In this document: positions 1-12,900 of the stretch, piece by piece | How the letters are laid out: each line of letters opens with the position of its first letter | How positions within the stretch are numbered: the first letter of the stretch is position 1 | DNA from: Drosophila miranda | Taxonomy: Eukaryota; Arthropoda; Insecta; Diptera; Drosophilidae | Length of the DNA: 64,000 nucleotides | Reading direction: 5' to 3' | Assembly: GCF_003369915.1 (NCBI RefSeq) | Contig: NC_046676.1 | Coordinates: 20,442,001 to 20,506,000, forward strand | Notes under the pieces: generated by a model | The model's database searches: none | The model's input: only the letters and a program-made list of their open reading frames with translations | Told to the model about the DNA's origin: nothing | Made by a program: the position numbers and the translations under genes

Positions 1-967
1 AGACACACGACAGATTTTCGGATATACGACACCAAAACAGAATTCTACATTTCTTTGGAGAAAATAATATTTAACAATCTTTGGATGGAGATTTACGCGC
101 TTATTCTTTTCCCAACTTTTGTGCAATTGTCTCTTCTAAATGGAATATAGGGGCTACGCACGAAATGAGTCCGTAAATAAAAACCACAACGTCTTTTAGT
201 TTTTCTTTTAGTTTTAGTTTAGTTTCAGTTTCGTTTGCTTCTGATTTTTTTTGTTTTTAGATAGATTTGTAGTTGATCTATCTTTATTTATACAATGGAA
301 CACACGAATTGAGTTCTGGTTTATTTGTTAGTCAATCTATTCGCAAAGTCTTAAGATGGTTAAGGTTTCCGTTTTGCTTTGCTTTCGTTAAGTTATGAGT
401 ACAAAATAAATTATAAAATGCAAAATATTTAAACTCTAGTTTACAGGTATACCTCGCGGCTTAAGAACTAAAGCAGTTTTTTAGGGAGCGAAATGTTCGG
501 TTGATGAAAAGTAATAAAACATTTATGATTTTAATGCTTGGATACTTGGAGTGGCCCTGATTACACGATGCTAATTATATTGTATATATCTATGTACAAT
601 CTGAGAGGTCTTACTATGCTAAACTACTACCTATCCATCCCTCTATAGTGTGTCTCCCCATCTTCCCATCTTCATCGCTACCCTATCGATCCAAGTGAAT
701 TTGTTATCCTAGACTTCTGCCATTCGGCTAATCACTAACTAACCTTAGCACACATGAATATATAGTATGTATGTTTGATAGAAGGAAACTTGTTACAGTC
801 TATAAATACTCGCCCTGTAAACAGCTCGAGGACGACAAGCTCTCTCTCGCTCTCTCTCCGAGCAGGATTCACCCACTAAAACGTGCACAACACACACACG
901 CACCGCAGCTGGTTTGGCTGGCTGACTGGCTTTTAATACTTCAAGTAATACTGACAAACATTCGTTA
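1..967 (-). other. dom: 3' untranslated / downstream region of domino (B-like end)
   Basis: No coding ORF continues through this stretch. It is AT-rich and follows the stop codon of the last visible domino exon on the minus strand. Reverse-strand AATAAA signals (TTTATT on +) occur near 285 and 322, so the transcript with this terminal exon probably ends about there. An alternative long isoform would have further exons left of position 1, outside the window. Confidence 0.6.
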
Positions 968-3900
968 TCACCGATTCGTTGTCCCACTTGAGGAGGAGAC
1001 TGCTCCTGTGGCTGCGTGTGCTCCAGAGCTTGCTGTGGCAGGAAGCGGCGTGGATCGTAGCATCACTTTGGGCGTCTTGGTTATCCATGGATGCAGCGTC
1101 CCGGCTGTGCTTTTGTGCTGTGTTGACGACTTGTTGACGGCGATGTTACCATCCGTCTTGACCATTCTCTTTGTCACTACCCTGCGCCTGGGCTCGCTAT
1201 GCACCTCTCTGGGCGTCGACTCGTTCTTCTTGATGCTTCTGTTCGAACCACTGCGGTTCAGGGTGTTCGCCACGGGACTCATGTCCAGGGTCCACAGATT
1301 GATCTTCACAGAGCCGCGGGATCGAGTGCGGGGCGTGTGGCCAACAGTTTCGCTCTCATCGCTCTTATCCGACAGAATCTGATGATGCTGCTGCCTCTGA
1401 AGGTCTTGCTCTTTGCTCGACTCTGATTTGGCATGCGCCAAGGGATCATTGGGCTCATCTGTGTCCGTCTCCTCGCTCACATTATAGTACGTGGAGCTGG
1501 TCATTGTGGTGTCTTGCACTTGATCGTGGGCACTCCAACAGCCATCCAAGCTGGCATTTGATTCGGCCTCTCCTTCGGCGGTAACTTCTCCGGCTGTGGC
1601 ATAACTGCTCTCCGAGTCCTCGGAGAGGATGTCCACGTGCGTTTCCTGCTCTTCATCCTCATCAGCCCCGTTCCCTTTTTCGCTTAGGGATTCTTCCGTT
1701 TGCGTTGTTGTCTCCTCCAAGGCGGATTCCCTATCGTCATCATCTTCAGCACTCAACTCCCCATCGTCATCATTGTCATCGTCTTCAGCTGCCACACTCA
1801 CTTCCTCCTCTTCATTTTCTGTATTATTGTCATTCTCGTCCTCGTCCTCATCCTCATCGCTTGGAATAGCCAAGGGTGCAGCTATCGTAGCTCGTCTTTT
1901 CAGCAGCCTTCGCCGAGAAGTGACCGAAACAGAGGTGCTATCTCCACACACTCGCTTTGGAGGCGTGGTGGTGGTGCTGCTGCTGCTCTTTCCACTGCTG
2001 TTCATTTGAGTGGACTTGAGGACGGGCGTTTTCATCATCTTGCTCATGGCAATGTTGGCCGACAGCCGCTTGGGACGCTCGCCGGCGACCACAGGAGAGT
2101 CCTCCTCGGCAGCCGCAGCCGCAGCCGCTCCTGCAGCTAGGGCTGTGCGTGTTGTCTTTCTAGTGGGCGTTGTTTGAGCATTGGTCACATGGACCACACC
2201 CAACGAATGGAGTCGCGTGTTCCGTCTGACAGACGAGCCGCTCTTGCCCCCAGTCGTCGACCTCTTGCTGTTTCCTGTCCCTGTCCCTGACCCTGACCCC
2301 AACACTACTGGAGGCGCACTGACATTGAGGCTGACACGACGCCGACACGACGTCTGCGCCGGACTACTACTGACCGCAGGCGGCACTGATCTCTTCTGGT
2401 TCCTGCTGCCACTGTGGCTGCTGTTCACACTCTTGCTCAGCTGGTGCTGCTGACCCTGCCTGTTGCGCTGAGACCTACTGGCTGGGGCTCGCTTTTTGGA
2501 TGAATGGGAATCTTGTTTGGTATTGACATTAACCTGATTACTCGAATCCTTGCGACTGTAGGTGAGCAATTCCTCAGGCTCGGCCTCCGGCTTGAGTAGC
2601 TCCTCCTCCTTCTGCATAACAGCCAGTCGATTGGCCTCCCATTCCCGCTTCTGTGCCTCCAGCTCGGCCTCTGCGGCGCGCAGCTGTTCCGCCGTCCAGG
2701 CAGCTCCAGTGGCCTCCACGAACCGCATGGCATAGCGTTCCACGGGCGACAGCTACAAGTGGGGGGAAGACAAATGCAATAATCATTAGAACACGCTTGA
2801 CTCCACATCCTCACTGACACGATCTATCCATCATAACATCTAAATTCGAGGGCTAGCCATGTTAGACGTTGAGTGATATAATCGAGCGTGGGTTGGTCGC
2901 TTCGACTATGTCTGAACGTATACTCCCCGAAGGAAAGTTTCTCTTGGCAGTGCTCGCTGAATCGAATGCGCATCAAGATACGGTATTCAATATAAATTGC
3001 AAGCCCTGCCATACCCGCACCCCATCCCCGATCAATCAATCAATAGTCACGACTCACCTGCTTGACGATATTCTGCATCTCCAGATCTGCCTTGCTCATC
3101 TCACCCTGAGAGGAGCCGACGCCTGCCTCGGCGTTGGCATCATCCGCAATGGGAATATTCTCATCGAACTCGGCCAGATCTGCGGCCACTTCGGCCTTGG
3201 CCGTCTTGGTGGCTAGAACGTCCTGCTCATCCTCGGCGGCAGCGAGGGCGTGCTCAAATGCTCGCAGCGACTGCTTCTCCGTTTCCACAACGGCGGTCGC
3301 GGTCGTCGTCGACGTGACAATTCTCTCCGTCTTCTCATCGGACTTGACGACTTCCTGGGGGGTGATGGTGGTGGTGGAGGTCTCGTCCTGCTCGGTGTGA
3401 TCCATTGTGAATAGATCCTTGATGGTGGAGCTCTTGAAGAAGGTTGTGGTGAAGTGGCCGCCCTCGATGGCCATGTCGCTGAGCATTCGCTTCTGATTGG
3501 CCTTCTTGAGGATGTTCACTTCGATGGTCTTCTCGGACACCAGGCGGTAGATGTGCACGTCGCGCGTTTGCCCGATGCGGTGGCATCGATCCTGCGCCTG
3601 CGCATCCATGGTGGGATTCCAGTCAGAGTCGTAGAAGATGACAGTGTCGGCGCCCGTCAGATTAATGCCAACGCCGCCCGATCGCGTGGACAGAATGAAA
3701 CAGAATATCCGTTTGTCCCCGTTAAAGCGCTCCATGAGGATCTGACGCTGCTCGACGCGCGTCGAGCCATCGAGTCGCAGGTAGATGTGGCCGTGGTGGT
3801 TGAGGAAGGCCTCCAACACGTCCAGCATCTTGGTCATCTGCGTGAATATCAGCACGCGATGGCCGTCGACCTTCAGCTGCCTCAGCAGACGATCCAGGGT

Positions 3901-6900
3901 CTGCAGCTTGCCACAGTCATACTGAATGAGCCGCGGATCCGGAAACTGTGTGGTCATTGCCGAGATAATGGGATGCAGAAGGTCCAGCTTTGGCAGCAGG
4001 GTCTGTCCCACCCTGCTCTCGATCTGCCGCTCGTACTGCCAGTGCGTGGAGGACAGATTCTGGACGTAGCGGCGGATCAGCGGAGCACACACCGAAGGAA
4101 CATAAATCACAAAGTTACTAAAGATTGGCGCCATTTCCGCACACCTCTGCTCGAAGGTCTTGAGCAGGTGATTGAGGGACCATCCATCGCGATGGGCCAT
4201 AGCCGTGCAGCAGTTGGAGAAGCTCCGTGTCTGCCACGTGGAGTGTCGCAGGGTACGCGTCGACTGCATGCACCGCTGGATGGCCTCGCGGCAGTCGTGG
4301 CCATAGATGGGAGTGGCATCGGTACGCCGACGATTGATCGTGGCCATGCGCTTGCGGGAGGCCAGGCGCTGTTCCTTGCGCATCTGAATGAGTTCCTGGA
4401 CCTTGTAGGGATCCTCTGCTTCCTCCTCCTCCTGCTCCTCGATCCCCGTGCTTCCATTGGCTATTCTCCGTTTCTGCGCCGTGCTCTTCACATGCGTCGC
4501 CAGATCCCTGACAATGGGCTCCTTGATTAGCTGCTGAGATGTTAATACTGTACTAGCGGCAGCTGTCCCCGAAATGCTGCTCGCATTGACGCCCGCTGTG
4601 ACAGACGACGGCGACGATGTCTTGCTGGTGAGAGTCAGGCGGGCACCGGCTCCCCCCGCATTTGTGGTTGGCGTGAGGTAGAAAAAGGGTTTTCCATCCT
4701 GCATCGTCTTGGTCACCTTGGCCGGCGTTGGGGCATTCATATGGGAGCGTGCAGTCATCAGCTTGGCGTTGGCCAAGACGTTTAGCGCTGCCCCCGGAGA
4801 GGATGCCGATCCTCCTATAGTGGTTGTGGTCGTCGACGACGTCGTAATCACGCTGTTGATCACAACCGGCTTTAATGCCATATTAATGGGGTTAATGGAA
4901 CCACCGATACGCTTCATGATCCTTCCACCGGGCAAGAGGGTGCGCATTGGCACAATCTTGGACCCCTCCAACCGCATGGCCGGACTGGCGCCCACTCGCA
5001 CCGCATTCAGTTTGAGCCGCTGCGCAAGCTCCGCACTTCGCACTCGTATGTGAAACCGATACTTGCCGTTGGGGCAGCGCGGTGGTGGCTGTGGGGCGCT
5101 GTCGATCTCCTCGATCAACTTGCGTGGCGGAACGAGCAGGCGGCACTTGTGCGATACGTACGCGCTTAATGTTTCCTCCAGATGCAGCAGCAGGAGATTC
5201 ACAGTTTCCAGATTGATTTGCTATTGGCGAGATAGTAATTTGTCAGTCGATTCAGATACACACATACATATGTATATTGCTAGAGCTACAACTGGCCTGT
5301 GGGGCAGGGGACGGGGGACGGGGAACTGGGCGATTGAATCAGACAAATGCCTCGCAAATGCGAACATCCTGGGACAAGTTTACGACTCGCTCCAAAACAG
5401 ATTGAGCCCAACTTTCAGTGACAGTTTAACATCATTTTCAATCAGAGGGAGCAAAAAGGGTAAATTGTGCGGGGGAGGAAGGAAACACCCTTCTGTGACC
5501 TGGGACTCACCGTGAACGGGTCATACTCCATTATGTCGCAGACGAGACGCGGCGTGTGGAATGTAATGCCCTCCATTTGAAACGGCGATATTATCGGACG
5601 CACTTCAAACATATTCGGATGGTTGCACACCTTCCGCAGCTGCATCAGCACATTGATCACGCTCAGCAGATTGCCCGTCTGCAGGGTTTCCCTCGTTCTG
5701 CAAATTACAAATCGTATTAGCCAAGTCATTCCAGTTCTTAAAGTGGGGAGCAGTGATGTACTTACTTGGAGCGACTCATGAAATCCTCGTACAGGTAGCG
5801 CTGGCGATTCGACAGACGGCACATGACCACATGCTCGTACTTCTTTGGCATTTGCTTTTCCACCTCCTTCTTGAGGCGTCGCAGCAGGAACGGCCGAATC
5901 ACCTGCAAGGACACACAACGACGAAAAAGTGTCAATTACAGCGAGATTAAGCTTAAAACTAAGAGGATAGTGCTTAGTGCTGCTATCATAGCGGTGAGGT
6001 CGTGTAAGGAGCGTTTTCAATGTGATCAGCTTGGTTATAGACCCACCACATGGATAAGACGCCCCGTTCCCACTTGATCTAGCAAACTAACAAATTGTCA
6101 TCACATGTGGCTGTGTTTCAATGTGACACAGAGTGCATTTGCCTAAATTGGACTCCGACGGGTCACGGGTCTCACGGGTTTCAGGGTGTTCACAACGTAA
6201 ACGGACCAGAGTCATCAATGAATGGAGCTCCGATCACTTTGCTATTGCGAGAAGTTTTGTCTGGCACACATCAACGATTTTCAAGAGCATTTATTGGGCT
6301 GGCAGGAAAACGCTTTTAGGTGCTGCTATTCCCAATACCAATCATTGGGATCGGAGTTTTCTACTGGAATTACGATTATTACTAGGATGTACGATGCGTT
6401 TTCAATGTGATCAGCTTGGTTATAGACCCACCACATGGATAAGACGCCCCATTCCCACTTGATCTAGCAAACTAACAAATTGTCATCACATGAGGCTGTG
6501 TTTCAATGTGACACAGAGTGCATTTGCCAAAATTGGACTCCGACGGGTCACGGGTCTCACGGGTTTCAGGGTGTTCACAACGTAAACGGACCAGAGTCAT
6601 CAATGAATGGAGCTCCGATCACTTTGCTATTGCGAGAAGTTTTGTCTGGCACACATCAACGATTTTCAAGAGCATTTATTGGGCTGGCAAGAAAACGCTT
6701 TTAGGTGCTGCTATTCCCAATACGCATAATTGGGATCGGAGTTTTCTATTGGAATTACGACTATTACTAGGATGTACGATGCGTTTTCAATGTGATCAGC
6801 TTGGTTATAGACCCACCACATGGATAAGACGCCCCATTCCCACTTGATCTAGCAAACTAACAAATTGTCATCACATGTAGCTGTGTTTCAATGTGACACA

Positions 6901-9900
6901 GAGTGCATTTGCCTAAATTGGACTCCGACTGGTACAATATCTCACGGGTTTTATGGTGTTCACAACGTAAACGGACCAGAGTCATCAATGAATGGAACTC
7001 CGATCACTTTGCTGTTGCGAGAAGTTTTGTCTGGCACACATCAACGATTTTCAAGAGCATTTATTGGGCTGGCAGGAAAACGCTTTTAGGTGCTGCTATT
7101 CCCAATACGCATAATTGGGATCGGAGTTTTCTATTGGAATTACGATTATTACTAGGATGTACGATGCGTTTTCAATGTGATCAGCTTGGTTATAGACCCA
7201 CCACATGGATAAGACGCCCCATTCCCACTTGATCTAGCAAACTAACAAATTGTCATCACATGAGGCTGTGTTTCAATGTGACACAGAGTGCATTTGCCTA
7301 AATTGGACTCCGACTGGTACAATATCTCACGGGTTTCATGGTGTTCACAACGTAAACGGACCAGAGTCATCAATTGGAACTCCGATCACTTTGCTGTTGC
7401 GAGAAGTTTTGTCTGGCACACATCAACGATTTTCAAGAGCATTTATTGGGCTGGCAGGAAAACGCTTTTAGGTGCTATATATATAACCTCACCGGAGGTT
7501 ATCTGTGACGATAAGTATTCTGAGAAACGCTTCTTACCTTGTGCAGACGCGTTATCAGAGTCTCGTTATACTCCATGTTTCCCTCGATCATGCCCGTCAT
7601 CGGATTGGAGAACCACTCCTTAAACTCGCGGTGTGAGGAGAACACATAGGGCATGAGGAAATGCATCAGAGACCACAGCTCCATTAGGTCATTCTGCAGC
7701 GGGGTTCCCGTCAACAACAGGCGTCTATGGGAGAGAGAAATGAATGATTATTCGAGTGGACTCGTGGGAAGTGCGGGTGTGGGAGTGGCTGCTAGTGCGA
7801 GTTTAGGGTTGTCTCAGAACAGGGCCACAAGCATTCTAGGGCGGGATTAGCATGCTCTGGTTTAGTATGCGGCATTATAACGATATTAATTTTAGCACCC
7901 AAGCGTAGTCCCCGTGCTAGTTAGCAGTCGCATGGTTACTGATTTTTGGTGCTTTTTGGCAGGCAAACAGAAAGAGAACAACAGATTGCCATACGGGTAA
8001 CTACAGTGGGGTGGGGGGTGAGTTGGGGTTACCTCTCGGTGGAAAAGTTGAGCAACAGCTGCCAACGCTGCGACTTGAAGTTCTTGATGTTTTGGGCCTC
8101 GTCGAGGATTAGATATTTCCACTTTTTGCGGCGAAAGCTTTGCTGATCCTGGACGACCAGCTTGTAGGAGGTAATGCAGACGTGGAAGGCATTGGGCTTG
8201 GTCCAGCCGACGCGCTTCAGCTTGCGCTCCTTCTGGGAGCCGTAGTAGGTGAGTATCTTGAAGCCGGGACACCACTTCTTGAACTCCATCTCCCAGTTGA
8301 GCATCACAGACGATGGCACCACAATCAGATGCGGTCCCCAGTTGCCTCTGGCGCAGGCGAGGTGCGCCAGCAGGGCAATCGTTTGAATAGTCTTCCCCAG
8401 GCCCATCTCATCGGCCAGGATGCCGTTCAGCTTGCGCTCGTTCATCGTGACCAGCCAGTCGAGTCCGATGTGCTGGTACTCGCGCAGCGTATGCTTCAGC
8501 AGGAAGGGCACCGGAGTTACCACATTGGTGGAGGACAGGGTATTGCCTTTGGGCTGGAGACTCTCGGCCAAGGCGGCGGCATCATTGAGCATGTCGTCTT
8601 TGTTGGCGCCGGCAGTAGCAGCCCCAGCACCAGCACTGTCACTGCCGGCAGTCGCTGCTGCTCCGCCCGCATCGACAGTCGCATCTGTTAACAGACTCTT
8701 GAGGCCATCCTCCTGGTCGTCCTCCTCCACTTCCGTTTCGGTTTCATTCGTGGAGAGATCTTCGTCGTCATCCTCTTCGCTGGCATCCACATCGCTGCCG
8801 TCAGTGGAATTCTCGTCCACTGCCGTGGAATCGTCATCTGAGTCGAGTTCTGGGGCGCTACAAGGCTCCAGCTTGCGTCGCTTGGGACTGGGCGACCGAT
8901 CACTGAATCTTCCAGACTTGTACTTCTTCAGCAGCTGCTCAACCGGCAGGTCGTTGTCGGCCTCCAGTTCATCGATCTCCCTTTTGTGATCGATCTCCTG
9001 CTCGGCCTCCTCCTGCTTGCTGATGGTGTTCTCATCGTCTTCGCTTGCCTCCTTCGCCTCGAACTCACTGTCGCCTTCGCAGTCTTCCTCGTCGTGCGTC
9101 TCGCTCTTCACCGCAGAGGTGGTATGCTCCTCCTCCTTTATGAGCTTATCACGATTGTCCAGATATCCGGGAGGCAAGTCTTTCAGGAAATCGTCGAAGT
9201 CCATTTCAGATTCCTTGGCCAGGGCCGTCACCTCTTCATTGACGTCCGCCGCCTCCTCCTCCGCCTTGGCAATGGTCTCCTCATCGTCCTCAGAGCCAGA
9301 CTCTGGCCGAAACTCAACTGCAAATGAAAGGGGGAGAATCGAGAATTAGCGACCAATGAGATCTCCCGGCAATCGGTAAGAGGAAACGTGAAAGCATCAG
9401 GCAAATGCCTCGCAAATGCGACCATCCCAGGGTAACATCGAAGTGTTCAAAAATAGACCACGACAACGTTTCAGTGTGTATTTTATCATCATATGCTGAT
9501 TCCGCTGATTCTGCTGAAAGGATATCTTGTATTTGAAATTTTCTTACCATCAGACTCCCGCTTGGGCGAGGTGAGGCGGCTGGAATTGAGGCTGAGGCTG
9601 GGTGTGTCGGCCGCCATGCTCTTGTTCATGCCCTCCACCAACTGTTGAGAGAACTTCTCGGTCTGGCCGACAATGAAGTTGAGATGCTGATCGAGTGCCT
9701 GCTTGCGCTTCTCCTCGATCTTCGTCTGGTGCTTGTACTCCACCAACTTCTCCACATTCGACCAGAAGCACTTCACCTCGCGGGCAATGAAGGAGGCCAC
9801 TCGCTTTAGGTGCAGCTCTTGGGCCTTCTCGGCCCGCTGGGCCGCATTGGCCTTCTCCTGGAAGTACTTTTGAACCATCTTGGCGCACTTCTTGGCCGCG

Positions 9901-12900
9901 TTCTTCTTCCACTTGCGCTCCTGGGCAAAATCAGCCGCCAGCCAGGCCATCTCATCGAGAAGATAGTCCCAATGCGCCTTCGGCCGGCTCGGCTCCTGCA
10001 GCTTGGGCAGGCGCCGTTCAGTCCATAATCCCTCTCGCTGTAGTTCGGATATACGCTGCATCACGTACACCTCCTGCTTGGCCTTAAACGAGAACTCCTG
10101 CGCCGCACTGGTCGGTGTGCCAGCGGCAGTCAGGGCTAGTCCTGGGCTGAGCAGGCTCCCGCTTGGAGTGCCAGGCGTGATGGCTCCACTGCCGCTACTC
10201 GCCGGACCATTGCCCGTGTACAGCGGCGTCGTAGAAGTGCCTGCCGCCGTTGCCGTTGCGGTGGCTCCACTTCCACTGCCACTTCCGGCATTATTGTGGC
10301 TCTGGGTGCGCCGGAGCGTCGTCGAGCCAACTGCGGTGCTGCAGGGTACCAGTGGAGTGCCACCTTGGAATAGAAACCAAAATAAATGTGATTAACATGG
10401 CCATTCAGCTGCAACTCAAATATCAATCAAGTCATTAAGGTCCACTTGTGGCGTGGCGAGGCATGCTGGAGGGTGGGTGCATCAATTAAAAAAGATCTGA
10501 TCTACCAGGAAAGCAACAGGAATGAATGGAATAAACATGAGAATCTCTAGCGAATCGGTTGCTAAACAAACAGAACGCAACAATAGATGGCAACTGCATG
10601 CAAACTTATTCCTAATACTCGTATGGCGCCCGAATCCATGGATGAGCCACGAGCCACTGGCTGGGCCGTCAATGTGACACAGCGTGCGCTTGCTTCGACC
10701 TCCACACTGGTGGAGAAACCAGTAGATTACGGATCCTCCAGGTCACGTGCTACTGCATTGGGCATTGGGCTTCTTTCGTACCCATCTCTGAGATCATCTG
10801 TAGCCAGCTTATGGTGATCCTGCTGCCATCGATGGGGCAGAATCACTTGCAACTGAGCCTTGCTATGGCACACATCTACGATTTTCGAGAGCATTTATTG
10901 GGCTGGCAAGAAAACGCTTTTAGGTGCTGCTATTCCCAATATATACGATTATTACTAGGATGTACGATGCGTTTTCAATGTGATCAGCTTGGTTATAGAC
11001 CCACCACATGGATAAGACGCCCCATTCCCGCTTGATCTAGCAAACTAACAAATTGTCATCACATGAGGCTGTGTTTCAATGTGACACAGAGTGCATTTGC
11101 CTAAATTGGACTCCGACTGGTACAATATCTCACGGGTTTCATGGTGTTCACAACGTAAACGGACCAGAGTCATCAATGAATGTAACTCCGATCACTTTGC
11201 TATTGCGAGAAGTTTTGTCTGGCACACATCAACGATTTTCAAGAGCATTTATTGGGCTGGCAGGAAAACGCTTTTAGGTGCTATCTCCCCCAAGGATTAT
11301 CTGTAGCCAGCTTATTATGATTCTGCTGCCATCGACGGGGCAGAATCACTTGCAACTGAGCCTTGCTATGGCACACATCTACGATTTTCAAGAGCATTTG
11401 AAAGAGACTATCAAGAAAACGCTTTTAGGTGCGGGTTAACTTGAGAGCTATAGAACTAGGCTAGAGCTAATGATGGGAATGATGGGTTATAGATGACTTG
11501 TGAGAAGTGAGACGAAGTGGTGGCCCAACTGGTGGTGTGACAATCCCAATGGATAATGAATCATGTGGATCATGAATATCAACGCGCAATCAAATGTTCT
11601 AAGTATGCTTAAGTTTGCTAACTTGCTTACAAATCAACGAATCAATCAAAAATGTACATTCATCAGTTATTCAATTCAAACGTAAATCAAACTTTAAGCA
11701 GTTTTACCAATACCAATACCAATCCAAATCCAAATCCAATTAATAACTAACTAAGGACAAAAAGACACCAATTCTAGAATGAACGAATTAAATAAATGAA
11801 ACTTTAGGCACATCAATAAATGCACTACTTTTGCGCTTGGAAAATTATAAATAAAATGCTTCAATATTCAATAATTAACAGACAAAATGTTTAGTTTATA
11901 TATAAGAATTTCAATCAAAACGATAATGTTTTTTCTTTGCTGAGAATATTTGTTCTTTTTTTTTTTTTAGTTTTTTGATATTTTTGTAGTTTTGTTTTGT
12001 GTTTAGTTTGCGAACGATAAGCACCTGGCACCAAAGGTACAGAAGAATTTCCTACGGCAGCAGGAGGAGCGGGTATTTGACCGAAGACCATACCGTGACG
12101 ACCTCCTAAAGGTCTACCGGGTATGTGACCTATATTATAACGATAACAATAACGATAACGATACAATTATGGTGAGTTGAGAGTGTGTGCGTTATAGGAA
12201 TGTACATATGTGGGTAGGGTATTTGCATGGGATGTGATAGCGAGAACAGAAATACAAATCATACAAATGAAGAACAAACAAAAATGTAATAAACAAAATT
12301 TGTAAATCAGAAACATTCGTAAATACAAAGAAATGTCTTTCATCCCAGTGGACCAAAAAAAAAAAACGACAAAATCGCGAGCGATTCACGGCAAAGAGAA
12401 TTTTGTGATCAAAGTCTCGCTAAATGATCGCAAACGAGTGATAAGTGGATAAAATTGCATCTTTAAAGATATCGAATAACGCCTGCAAATCAACACAACA
12501 TGATCAGGGATCACTGAACGGATGGATTGTGATTGTGATGCATAAATTCATATTATGAATGAAAATCACTAAACATCGGCACTATCGTATGAAATCCATC
12601 AATGAGCGCTGAGCATGTTGTGCTGGTAAGCGATTGATTTATTTTACGATTTTCGATTTTAAAATGTTTGGTTTTCGCGTAATTCTCGACTAAGAATTTC
12701 GGGTCCATTGGGATATTGCGTGTTAATGTGTGTCGTGTGTGTGTAGCAACTGAATTTTGCTAGTTTTTTAAATTTGATTTTGTGGTAAATATTAGTAGGA
12801 CATAGTAGGATATAGTATTAGATGCCGGCCACAATATAAATGAGTTTAAATATGTTTATTTTGGTTTCATGTGAGTGCAGGACGTGCGTTGGCAGTTGGC

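Noticed and set aside
1629..2140. Ser-rich and Val/Ile-rich ORFs on +
   Set aside because: Reverse complement of the acidic, Ser/Thr-rich domino C-terminus.
3454..4530. 358-codon ORF on + inside domino
   Set aside because: Antisense shadow of the domino exon 3058-5220, which has recognised helicase motifs.
6011..7476. CRISPR-like array
   Set aside because: Eukaryotic intron; long contiguous units without unique spacers.
6095..7623. Repeating ORFs of 74 and 109 codons in the 385-bp array
   Set aside because: They arise from the repeat itself, change frame every unit, and show no codon bias or domain.
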